Below are positions 1 to 6,141 of a DNA stretch of 45,242 bases, one piece after another. A model generated the notes under the pieces. That model did no database searches. It was given only the letters and a program-made list of their open reading frames with translations, and was not told where the DNA came from. The stretch lies in the NCBI RefSeq assembly GCF_002937115.1, contig NZ_NHRY01000036.1, forward strand, positions 1-45,242, written 5' to 3'. This stretch comes from Rhodopila globiformis (GTDB lineage Bacteria; Pseudomonadota; Alphaproteobacteria; Acetobacterales; Acetobacteraceae). The position numbers and the translations under genes were made by a program. Numbering within the stretch: position 1 is the first letter of the stretch; the number at the start of each line of letters is the position of its first letter.

Positions 1-96
1 GTTGTTCGCAGCGGTCGCGCCAACGGACCCCGGACGGCCCGGCAAATGGTCCTTGATCCGCTCCCACTGGTCGTCGCGCAAGGCATGTCGATGCAT
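1..96 (-). CDS. IS5-family transposase, N-terminal fragment (runs off left edge)
   Basis: Reverse-strand reading frame starting with ATG at 96-94 and open to the window edge. The 32 visible residues begin MHRHALRDDQWERIKDHLPG, which is the conserved N-terminus of IS427-group IS5 transposases (D-QW-RI---LPG-PG--G). It is too short to appear as a long ORF. The catalytic DDE residues would lie outside the window, so whether this copy is active cannot be judged. The C-terminus of a same-family transposase lies at the opposite window edge. Confidence 0.85.
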   Translation of the reverse strand, partial: MHRHALRDDQWERIKDHLPGRPGSVGATAANN

Positions 97-236
97 CGGT
101 CAGCCTCTCCAAAGCTGACTGCCTATGCATCGAAGAACCGGGGCTGCTGGAATCGGGAAGCCGCTTGTTGATCAACGATTCCGCCGCACTGTTGCAGCCC
201 AGACTCACTCGGCTGGCTCCAATTGACGACACGCCC
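1..236 (-). mobile_element. IS5-family (IS427-like) insertion sequence, 5' end, cut by window edge
   Basis: Right-hand part of an insertion sequence whose transposase reads leftward out of the window. Its outer end is the 16-base terminal repeat AATTGACGACACGCCC at 221-236, followed by a TA dinucleotide (237-238) that fits target duplication. The same terminal repeat, inverted, occurs at 45057-45072 in the other IS copy. The stretch 97-220 between the transposase start and the repeat is non-coding IS sequence. Confidence 0.85.
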
Positions 237-347
237 TAGGACATCGCGACCGGACAATCCAGTTCTGCATGCAGCGGCGGGGTTTGCGCCGCGTTAAATT
301 GGAAGTCGGACATAAACGGTAACCTTAACGAGACAAGGGGACACAGG

Positions 348-494
348 ATGTTGGTCGTTATTGCGATCCTTTGCGTCGTTTTCCTCGCCTATGCTCTGAC
401 GTTCGACAAGATCAGCGATGCTGTCCCCAAGCGGGTCAGTGACGCGGTGGCACAGAAGACCGGTATGGGCCAGGGCGGCGGGGACAAGACCTGA
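348..494 (+). CDS. Small single-pass membrane protein, 48 aa, hypothetical
   Basis: Short ORF with ATG at 348 and TGA at 492-494. A purine-rich stretch (acaagggg) lies about 9-10 bases upstream as a plausible ribosome binding site. The first 18 residues (MLVVIAILCVVFLAYALT) form one hydrophobic segment, followed by a short charged, glycine-rich tail ending GGGDKT. I recognise no family. The hydrophobic N-terminus, the RBS and a downstream terminator-like hairpin support a real gene, but length alone leaves doubt. It lies just inside the left IS. Confidence 0.5.
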   Translation: MLVVIAILCVVFLAYALTFDKISDAVPKRVSDAVAQKTGMGQGGGDKT

Positions 495-573
495 CACGAC
501 AGGGAGATAATTAACTGCCTGTCCCGTGCGGCGGCTGCGCGCCGCGCCCCGCTCGCGGGACACGAACCGTATG

Positions 574-590
574 CGCTTCCCCGGGAAGCG
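574..590. repeat. Perfect 7-bp stem-loop downstream of the small ORF
   Basis: CGCTTCC-CCG-GGAAGCG, a perfect inverted repeat with a 3-base loop, 80 bases after the small ORF stop and 27 bases before a stronger terminator. No T-run follows, so it may be only a secondary structure. Confidence 0.4.
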
Positions 591-616
591 TAATTGCAGG
601 ATCATTGTCCGACAGG

Positions 617-643
617 CCCCGCCTCCCTGGAGGCGGGGTTTCT
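617..643 (+). terminator. Rho-independent terminator
   Basis: A perfect 10-bp GC stem (CCCCGCCTCC / GGAGGCGGGG) with a 2-base loop is followed by TTTCT. It probably ends the transcript of the small membrane ORF at 348-494. The rest of 495-840 contains no supported gene. Confidence 0.7.
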
Positions 644-840
644 GTGACCAGGAAACGCTGTTGGGGGCGCCATGAAGCCGCGCCCGATCCGGCCGGTTGC
701 GGGGATGGCCGGCCGACGACGCATTTCTCCCCCGCTCCCCCTGGCGCAAGCCGATCCACGGTGGCAACAAGGCGGCGCCGGGGGGCTTCTGTCATCAGGG
801 CCCGGCGGGGGCATTGCGGGCAGGACAGGACTGGATCGAC

Positions 841-1668
841 ATGAGCCGAACCTTGGCGCGGCAGTTGCGGGCCATCGTGCAACTGGCAACGGCGCCGCAA
901 AGCGCGCCGCGTGCCGCCATGACGCGGGCGCGGCTGATCGACCTGCTGCAGCAGGACGGCACCGTCACGATCCAGGCGAAGGGCCAGGAATTGCGGCTGC
1001 TGGCCTCGCGCGGCCCGCATTTCGCCGCCGCCGCGGCGCAGTTCCGCGCGGAAGAGCCGGAGATGCTGGCCTGGATCGACAGTTTCCAGGGCGGCGACGT
1101 GTTCTGGGACATCGGCGCCGCCGTTGGCATGTTCTCCATGTATGCGGCGCTGACTCCCGGCGTGCAGGTCTGCGCGTTCGAGCCGAAGGCCACCAGCCTG
1201 GCCGTCCTGGTCGAGCACCTGGCGCTGAACGGCATGGGCGACCGCGTGCTGCCGCTGCCGGTGGCGTTCTCCGACCGGTCCGGCCTGACGCGGCTGGAGC
1301 TGGCGACCCTGGCGCCCGGTTCGGGCGGCAATTCCGTCGCCGGGGTGCCGGACCAGTTCGGGCACAGCCATTCGATATTCTCCCAGGCGACGCTGGCCTA
1401 CCGGATCGACGATTTCCGCCGCGACTTCGCGATGCCGGCGCCGACGCATATCAAGATCGACGTCGACGGGGCCGAGGCGCTGATCCTGCGCGGCGCGCCG
1501 GAGACGCTGCCGCTGGTGGCCAGCCTGATGATCGAGGTCGAGGGACTCAACGCCGCCGAGGCGGCGACGCGGATCGAGGCGCCGCTGGCCGCCTCCGGGC
1601 TGCGGGAGGTGATGACGGTGCGCGGCGCCGGCTCCGGGCGGAACCGGCTGTACCGGCGCGGGGGGTGA
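841..1668 (+). CDS. FkbM-family SAM-dependent methyltransferase
   Basis: 275-residue protein of the FkbM methyltransferase family, enzymes that usually O-methylate sugars or secondary metabolites with S-adenosylmethionine. The SAM-binding motif I is visible as FWDIGAAVGMFSMYAA near residues 88-103, followed by the acidic end of the next strand (CAFEPKATSL). A later HIKIDVDGAEALILRG segment is the conserved FkbM core 'K-D-(V)-D-G-E'. I chose ATG 841 because the protein lines up with the family from there; an upstream in-frame ATG at 697 adds 48 residues with no family character. The gene stands alone, with no glycosyltransferases nearby, so the acceptor cannot be inferred. Confidence 0.85.
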   Translation: MSRTLARQLRAIVQLATAPQSAPRAAMTRARLIDLLQQDGTVTIQAKGQELRLLASRGPHFAAAAAQFRAEEPEMLAWIDSFQGGDVFWDIGAAVGMFSMYAALTPGVQVCAFEPKATSLAVLVEHLALNGMGDRVLPLPVAFSDRSGLTRLELATLAPGSGGNSVAGVPDQFGHSHSIFSQATLAYRIDDFRRDFAMPAPTHIKIDVDGAEALILRGAPETLPLVASLMIEVEGLNAAEAATRIEAPLAASGLREVMTVRGAGSGRNRLYRRGG

Positions 1669-1851
1669 CGGGGGCAGGGGTGATCCGAGGCATTCGCCCG
1701 CTGCCCGGAGTGCGGCCTGGTCATCCCGGAAGAATTGCCGTGCGGCGCGACGATGTCCCAGGAATGCCTGTCGCCACCACTTGAGCGCGGGCATGCGACG
1801 CCGGCCATGCGTGATGCTTTCTGATTATGTCCTCGAGACTGGGGGAGCAAC

Positions 1852-2058
1852 ATGACTCGTGGCCTCGGCGGGCACGCGCCCGCGAACATCACCCATTACC
1901 TGAAGGGCATGGATTTCCCGGCCAGCAGGCAGGACCTGGAGCAGTGCGCCAAGGATAACGGTGCCGAAAAGGAGGTGCTGGAGACAATCCACGGCATGCC
2001 GGACGGCAAGTTCGAAACCATGGCCGACGTCATGAAGGCATACGGAAAGGAACATTGA
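1852..2058 (+). CDS. DUF2795 domain protein, 68 aa
   Basis: Small soluble protein consisting almost entirely of a DUF2795 domain. The pattern 'LKGMDFPASRQDLEQCAKDN' then GA-KEVLETI-GMPDGKFETMADV-KAYG matches that family (short, helical, often found singly or in tandem; function unknown). ATG 1852 is preceded by a GGGGGAGC ribosome binding site. There is no signal peptide or membrane segment. It stands between the FkbM gene and the tRNA, apparently as its own transcription unit. Confidence 0.8.
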   Translation: MTRGLGGHAPANITHYLKGMDFPASRQDLEQCAKDNGAEKEVLETIHGMPDGKFETMADVMKAYGKEH

Positions 2059-2160
2059 GGCTGTCTCCGGCAGGCGGTCCGGGCTGTTCCGGCGCACCGG
2101 CATGCAGCCGCACCGAACAGGGCCGGTCAAACCAACCATGTCAACGGAGAGGTGGGGAAA

Positions 2161-2235
2161 TGGTAGCGGCGGGCGGATTTGAACCACCGACCAAGGGATT
2201 ATGATTCCCCTGCTCTACCGCTGAGCTACGCCGCC
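2161..2235 (-). tRNA. tRNA with CAU anticodon (Met elongator, or Ile2 if lysidine-modified)
   Basis: Complete 75-nt cloverleaf on the reverse strand with an encoded CCA end. Acceptor stem GGCGGCG/CGCCGCT, D arm GCTC-AGCGGTA-GAGC, anticodon stem GGGGA/TCCCT with loop ATCATAA (anticodon CAU), variable loop TGGTC, T arm GGTGG/CCGCC with loop TTCAAAT. The anticodon stem lacks the three stacked G-C pairs of initiator tRNA, so it is not tRNA-fMet. A CAU anticodon is read as Met unless TilS modifies it to Ile; the loop and variable-loop sequence resemble tRNA-Ile2 about as well as elongator Met. Confidence 0.93.
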
Positions 2236-2419
2236 ATCCAGCGAGAGGCTGCGAAATACGCATCCGGACGGCGTTCGTCAACCGGATTGCGTCGCCCGGC
2301 CCCGGGCCGCCACGGAACCGTCGCCTGCGACGAACCGCCGCCCGGGACGGGCGGAGCCGGCCAGGCGGCGCAGCGGACGCCCGCCGGACGCCGTTCCGCC
2401 ACCGCACCCGGGTGTGCGC

Positions 2420-2833
2420 TCACAGCACATCCAGCAGCGCCAGCAGGCGCGGTCGCAGCGCCCGCAGTTCCTGCATATGCGCAGCCGACAGCCCGCGCAG
2501 CAGACGCTCCGCCTGGTCGGTTACCGCCACCAGGCTGCGGCGGCCGTCCGACGGGTCCGGCTGGCGCCGCACCAGGCCGGCATCGGCCAGGCGATCCACC
2601 AGCTCCACGGCGGAATTGTGCCGGATCAGCAGCGCCCTGGCGATCTCCCCGACGCCAAGCCCGCCGGGGCTGGTCCGCGCGGCGCCCTTGATCGCCAGCA
2701 ACGCCTGGTGCTGCCGCGGCGTCAGGCCGACCGCCTTGGCCGCGGCCTCGCTGAAGGCGGCGAACTGCCGCAAGGCGAGGCGGAAGGCAGCCAGCGTGGC
2801 GTAGTCCGCGTCGGTGATGTCCTCGGTCTGCAT
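2420..2833 (-). CDS. MarR-family transcriptional regulator
   Basis: 137-residue winged-helix regulator. The family signature is clear: LTPRQHQALLAIKG (helix 2), IARALLIRHNSAVELVDRLADAGLV (recognition helices) and the wing DPSDGRRSLVAVT. MarR proteins bind palindromes as dimers and usually repress adjacent genes until a small ligand or oxidation releases them. The gene diverges from the ClC channel gene at 2988, and an 8+8-bp palindrome sits in the shared region at 2953-2973, so control of the channel gene is the natural inference. No cysteine is present, which argues against an OhrR-type thiol sensor. Confidence 0.88.
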   Translation of the reverse strand: MQTEDITDADYATLAAFRLALRQFAAFSEAAAKAVGLTPRQHQALLAIKGAARTSPGGLGVGEIARALLIRHNSAVELVDRLADAGLVRRQPDPSDGRRSLVAVTDQAERLLRGLSAAHMQELRALRPRLLALLDVL

Positions 2834-2952
2834 CGGTCGCCTGTCCGTCCCGGCCGTGGCCTGCCTGCGTCGCCCAGGCCGCGTTCATCATCCCGCGCCC
2901 GCGGCGGCACAACCATTTTCCAACCAGGGCTTTTCCCGCGAGCCGCGAGCAT

Positions 2953-2973
2953 CTATGTCGTATCCCGACATAG
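2953..2973. promoter_or_regulatory. Palindromic operator candidate in the marR-ClC divergent region
   Basis: Perfect inverted repeat CTATGTCG-TATCC-CGACATAG, 15 bases in front of the preferred channel start codon and just before its ribosome binding site. Size and symmetry suit a MarR dimer. It overlaps an alternative in-frame ATG at 2955, which is one reason to prefer ATG 2988 as the channel start. Confidence 0.6.
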
Positions 2974-2987
2974 TGGCGGAGCATTTG

Positions 2988-4748
2988 ATGAGCACCCGGA
3001 ACGGGGCGGATTTCACGGTGGACTGGCGCGTGCTGCTGCTGGCGGCGATGGCCCTGGTGATCGGCAGCGGCGGCGTTGCCTCCGCCTGGGTGCTGCTGCG
3101 GCTGATCACCCTGTGCACCAACCTGGCCTATTTCCATGACTTTTCCCTGGCGCCGCACGACCTGACGACGGCGCATCTCGGTCCCGTGTCCATCCCAATC
3201 CCCGTCGCCGGCGCGATCATCGTCGGGCTGATGGCGCGCTACGGATCGGAGAAGATTCGCGGCCACGGCATCCCCGAGGCGCTGGAGGCGATCCTGATCG
3301 GCCGCAGCCGCATCGGCCTGAAGGTGGCGCTGCTGAAGCCGCTGTCCTCGGCGATCTCCATCGGCACCGGCGGCCCGTTCGGCGCCGAGGGGCCGATCAT
3401 CATGACCGGCGGCGCCATCGGGTCGCTGTTCGCGCAGTTGTTCAACATCACGGCAGCCGAGCGGAAGACGCTGCTGGTGGCCGGCGCCGCGGCCGGCATG
3501 ACGGCGGTGTTCGGCACGCCGATCGCCGCCGTGCTGCTGGCGGTCGAGTTGCTGCTGTTCGAGTGGAAGCCGCGCAGCTTCATTCCCGTGGTGGTCGCCT
3601 GCGTCACCGCGGCGGTCGAGCGCGCCGGAGTCCTGGCGGCGGCGCCGCTGTTCCCCTGTGCCGGCGCGACGCCGATGCAGCCGGAATTCGTCGGCGCCTG
3701 GCTGGCCATCGGCGTGCTGAGCGGCCTCGGCTCCGGCGTGCTGACGGCGATGGTCTACGGCAGCGAGGACGCCTTCGGGCACCTGCCGCTGCACTGGATG
3801 TGGTGGCCGGCGCTGGGCGGCATCGTCGTCGGCGTCGGCGGCCTGATCGAACCGGCGGCGCTGGGCGTCGGCTATGCCAACATCGCCCACCTGCTGGACG
3901 GGCACCCGACGCTGACGGCGGTGGCGGTGCTGCTGGCGGTGAAGGCGGTGATCTGGGCGGTGTCGCTGGGGTCCGGCACCTCGGGCGGCGTGCTGGCGCC
4001 GCTGCTGATCATGGGCGGCGCGCTGGGGGCGCTCGCCGGGCATGTGCTGCCCGCCGCGCCACCGGGCTTCTGGGCGCTGCTGGGGATGGCGGCGATGATG
4101 GGCGGCACGATGCGCGCGCCGCTGACCGCATCGCTGTTCGCGGTGGAACTGACCGGCGACTTCGCCGCCATCGTGCCGCTGTTCGCCGCCTGCGCCGCCA
4201 GCTACGCGGTGACCGCGCTGCTGCTGAAGCGCTCGATCCTGACCGAGAAGGTGGCCCGCCGCAGCCATCACATCGTGCGCGAATATCATGCCGATCCGTT
4301 CGCCCTGACGGCGGTCGGGGAGGTGATGGCGACGCCGGTCGACACCTTGCGCGCCGCCATGCCGATCCGTGACGTTGTCCGCTTTTTCACCGAAGGCGGG
4401 CTGCGCCATAAGTCCTATCCCGTCATCGACTCCGAAGACCGGGTGCTTGGCATGGTGTCGCGCGCCGACGTGCTCGACTGGGTTCGGCGCCCGCCCGAGG
4501 GCACGCTCGGCGATGCCGTCGGCGACCCGACCTTGATCGTCTGCTACCCGGACGAGCCGGTCGGCGACATCGCCGATCGCATGGTGGCGGCGGAGGCGGG
4601 GCGCGTGCCGGTGATCACGCGCGACGGGCAACGCCTTGTCGGCCTGCTGGCGCGGAAGGACCTGCTGCGGGTGCGTCAGATTGTCGCGATGGAGGAGCAG
4701 CAGCGGGAGGGGCTGTGGCCGCGGCGGTTACGCGTCCGCGGGGCGTGA
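2988..4748 (+). CDS. ClC-family chloride channel/antiporter with C-terminal CBS pair
   Basis: 586-residue inner-membrane anion transporter. ClC hallmarks appear in order: GHGIPE (residues 92-97), GAEGP with the gating glutamate (132-136, Glu134), and the GxFxP-like GGVLAP near 330. About ten hydrophobic segments are followed by two CBS domains from roughly residue 440 to 565, which usually bind adenine nucleotides and regulate transport. The glutamate in GAEGP keeps open either channel or Cl-/H+ antiport activity. ATG 2988 has a GGCGGAG ribosome binding site 6 bases upstream; ATG 2955 would lie inside the operator palindrome and ATG 2814 adds non-family sequence. It is divergent from the MarR gene. 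Confidence 0.9.
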   Translation: MSTRNGADFTVDWRVLLLAAMALVIGSGGVASAWVLLRLITLCTNLAYFHDFSLAPHDLTTAHLGPVSIPIPVAGAIIVGLMARYGSEKIRGHGIPEALEAILIGRSRIGLKVALLKPLSSAISIGTGGPFGAEGPIIMTGGAIGSLFAQLFNITAAERKTLLVAGAAAGMTAVFGTPIAAVLLAVELLLFEWKPRSFIPVVVACVTAAVERAGVLAAAPLFPCAGATPMQPEFVGAWLAIGVLSGLGSGVLTAMVYGSEDAFGHLPLHWMWWPALGGIVVGVGGLIEPAALGVGYANIAHLLDGHPTLTAVAVLLAVKAVIWAVSLGSGTSGGVLAPLLIMGGALGALAGHVLPAAPPGFWALLGMAAMMGGTMRAPLTASLFAVELTGDFAAIVPLFAACAASYAVTALLLKRSILTEKVARRSHHIVREYHADPFALTAVGEVMATPVDTLRAAMPIRDVVRFFTEGGLRHKSYPVIDSEDRVLGMVSRADVLDWVRRPPEGTLGDAVGDPTLIVCYPDEPVGDIADRMVAAEAGRVPVITRDGQRLVGLLARKDLLRVRQIVAMEEQQREGLWPRRLRVRGA

Positions 4749-4799
4749 TGCCGGGGGGTGGGCGCGCGGCGATGAAGCTGCCCGGCGCGTGACGGGAGG

Positions 4800-5258
4800 C
4801 TATGTCCCGTCGCGCGGAAGCCGGGCCAGCAACTCATCCAGGTCCCCGGTCAGAAGCTGGTCGAGGAAGAACGGGTTTTCGGCCGGGAAGTGGCTGTTGG
4901 GGTCGATCGCCTGCAATCGCCTGACCGCGCCAGCATAGAGTTTCCCGAGATCGATCCTTTGCCGCATGGACGGCGAAAACCGGCGCTCTGCTTCGTCCTG
5001 GAAACCAACGACCTCACCGCGCCAATGCGCGCAAGCCTCATTGCCGGGCCATGTGTGAAGCTTCAGGAGATGCACCAGGACAAGGGTCAGGAAGCTTTCC
5101 ACCGAGCGCAATTCCGACAGGCCCACGTCCTCGATCTCCTCGGCAACATGGGCCCAGTCGATGTCGTTCACCTGCTCCCCCCGCGCAAGGCGGCGGAGCC
5201 GATCGGCCTGATTCTCCGACCAGGCCAGGATGTCACGCTCGTAGAGACCGTCCGGCAT
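4800..5258 (-). CDS. DUF29 family protein, copy 1
   Basis: 152-residue DUF29 protein: 'YERDILAWSENQADRLRRLA', then DWAHVAEEIEDVGLSELRSVESFL, then VHLLKLHTWP and a W-EV-GF helix. DUF29 proteins are helical, soluble and of unknown function, often multicopy in cyanobacteria and alphaproteobacteria. ATG 5258 is supported because copy 2 begins with the same residues (MPDGLYERDILAWSE); a longer frame to 5468 would add unrelated sequence. It is a tandem paralogue of the gene at 5555-6007, nearly identical at the N-terminus and diverged at the C-terminus. Confidence 0.85.
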   Translation of the reverse strand: MPDGLYERDILAWSENQADRLRRLARGEQVNDIDWAHVAEEIEDVGLSELRSVESFLTLVLVHLLKLHTWPGNEACAHWRGEVVGFQDEAERRFSPSMRQRIDLGKLYAGAVRRLQAIDPNSHFPAENPFFLDQLLTGDLDELLARLPRDGT

Positions 5259-5345
5259 GAGAGGACGTTTAACAGGGGAAAAGGCACATGTCAGCAAGCG
5301 CGTGCCGCGGCCGTGGAGCGACGGCGGCTTGCCTGGCATCCTGGC

Positions 5346-5545
5346 TCGGAGAATACAAACGGCCACGCCGGGCGCAACTGGCGCGAGGATTTCCAGATCG
5401 CGCTGCATATCCAGGATGGCGTGCGCTTCGTCCGTCCGACCGGCAACCTGCTCCTGACCAACATCCACCGCGTCTATGTGGGTGAGATCCCGGAACCCTC
5501 GCTCGAAGACGACGACCTGCGCGACTACCCGCCGGTGCCGGACCT
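5346..5545 (+). pseudogene. Remnant of a type III restriction (Res)/DEAD-box helicase gene
   Basis: The plus-strand frame between the two DUF29 genes reads NWREDFQIALHIQDG, then TGNLLLTNIHRVY and LEDDDLRDY. This resembles an internal part of the large DEAD/DEAH helicases annotated as type III restriction Res subunits, where a 'G-L-LTNIHRLY' segment follows the N-terminal helicase core. Only about 60 residues survive, with no start, Walker A or DEAD motif, and the frame runs into DUF29 copy 2. I read it as a relic of a lost restriction gene caught in a DUF29 duplication. The family call rests on memory of the motif, so it is moderate. Confidence 0.55.
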
Positions 5546-5554
5546 GGTTTCCGT

Positions 5555-6007
5555 TCAGTCCGGCGGGAAGCGGCTGAGAAGGCTGCTCAAATCGTCATTC
5601 AGCAGATGATCCAGGATGAACGGATTCTCCGGCGGCAACCGGACGCCGGGGTCACCCGCGCGCAACTGGTCGATTGCATCGTTATAGAGCCCGCCAACGT
5701 CAATCCTGCGCCGCATCGAAGGCGAGAAGCGTCGCTTCAGGGTTCTTTGGAAACCGACGATCTCACTGCGCCAATGGCCACACGCCTGGCTTTCGGGCCA
5801 GGCATGAAGCTTCAGCAGATGAAGCATGATCAGATTCAGGAAGCTTTCGACCGAGTGCAACTCCGACAGGCCCACGTCCTCGATCTCCTCGGCAACATGG
5901 ACCCAATCGACGTCATTCACCCGCTCCCCCTGCGCAAGGCGGCGAAGCAGATCAGCCTGGTGCTCCGACCAGGCGAGGATGTCACGCTCGTAGAGACCAT
6001 CCGGCAT
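5555..6007 (-). CDS. DUF29 family protein, copy 2
   Basis: 150-residue paralogue of the gene at 4800-5258. Shared blocks are MPDGLYERDILAWSE, DVDWVHVAEEIEDVGLSEL-SVESFL and RRFSPSMR-RID. The C-terminal third differs (LRAGDPGVRLPPENPFILDHLLNDDL), though the 'ENPF-LD-LL--DL--LL-R-P' pattern is kept. No ribosome binding site is obvious in front of either copy. The two genes are separated by 296 bases containing a restriction-helicase relic, which suggests a segmental duplication rather than simple tandem slippage. Confidence 0.85.
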   Translation of the reverse strand: MPDGLYERDILAWSEHQADLLRRLAQGERVNDVDWVHVAEEIEDVGLSELHSVESFLNLIMLHLLKLHAWPESQACGHWRSEIVGFQRTLKRRFSPSMRRRIDVGGLYNDAIDQLRAGDPGVRLPPENPFILDHLLNDDLSSLLSRFPPD

Positions 6008-6141
6008 ACGGCCAGCTTATACGAAAACCGGCCTCATGCCAGCAATGGTCATGCAGGGTCGCCCACACCGCCTGCGGCGTCGGCGGTATCCGTATCCGCG
6101 CCGCAGCCTCTGCGTGACCCACCCCGGCCGGGTCGCCGCCG

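Noticed and set aside
672-1784. 370-codon alternative frame over the FkbM gene
   Set aside because: Arg/Ala-rich shadow; the FkbM frame has the SAM-binding motif.
2226-4631. 801-codon minus-strand frame opposite the ClC gene
   Set aside because: His/Arg/Gln-rich shadow translation with no family; it crosses the tRNA, MarR gene and ClC gene.
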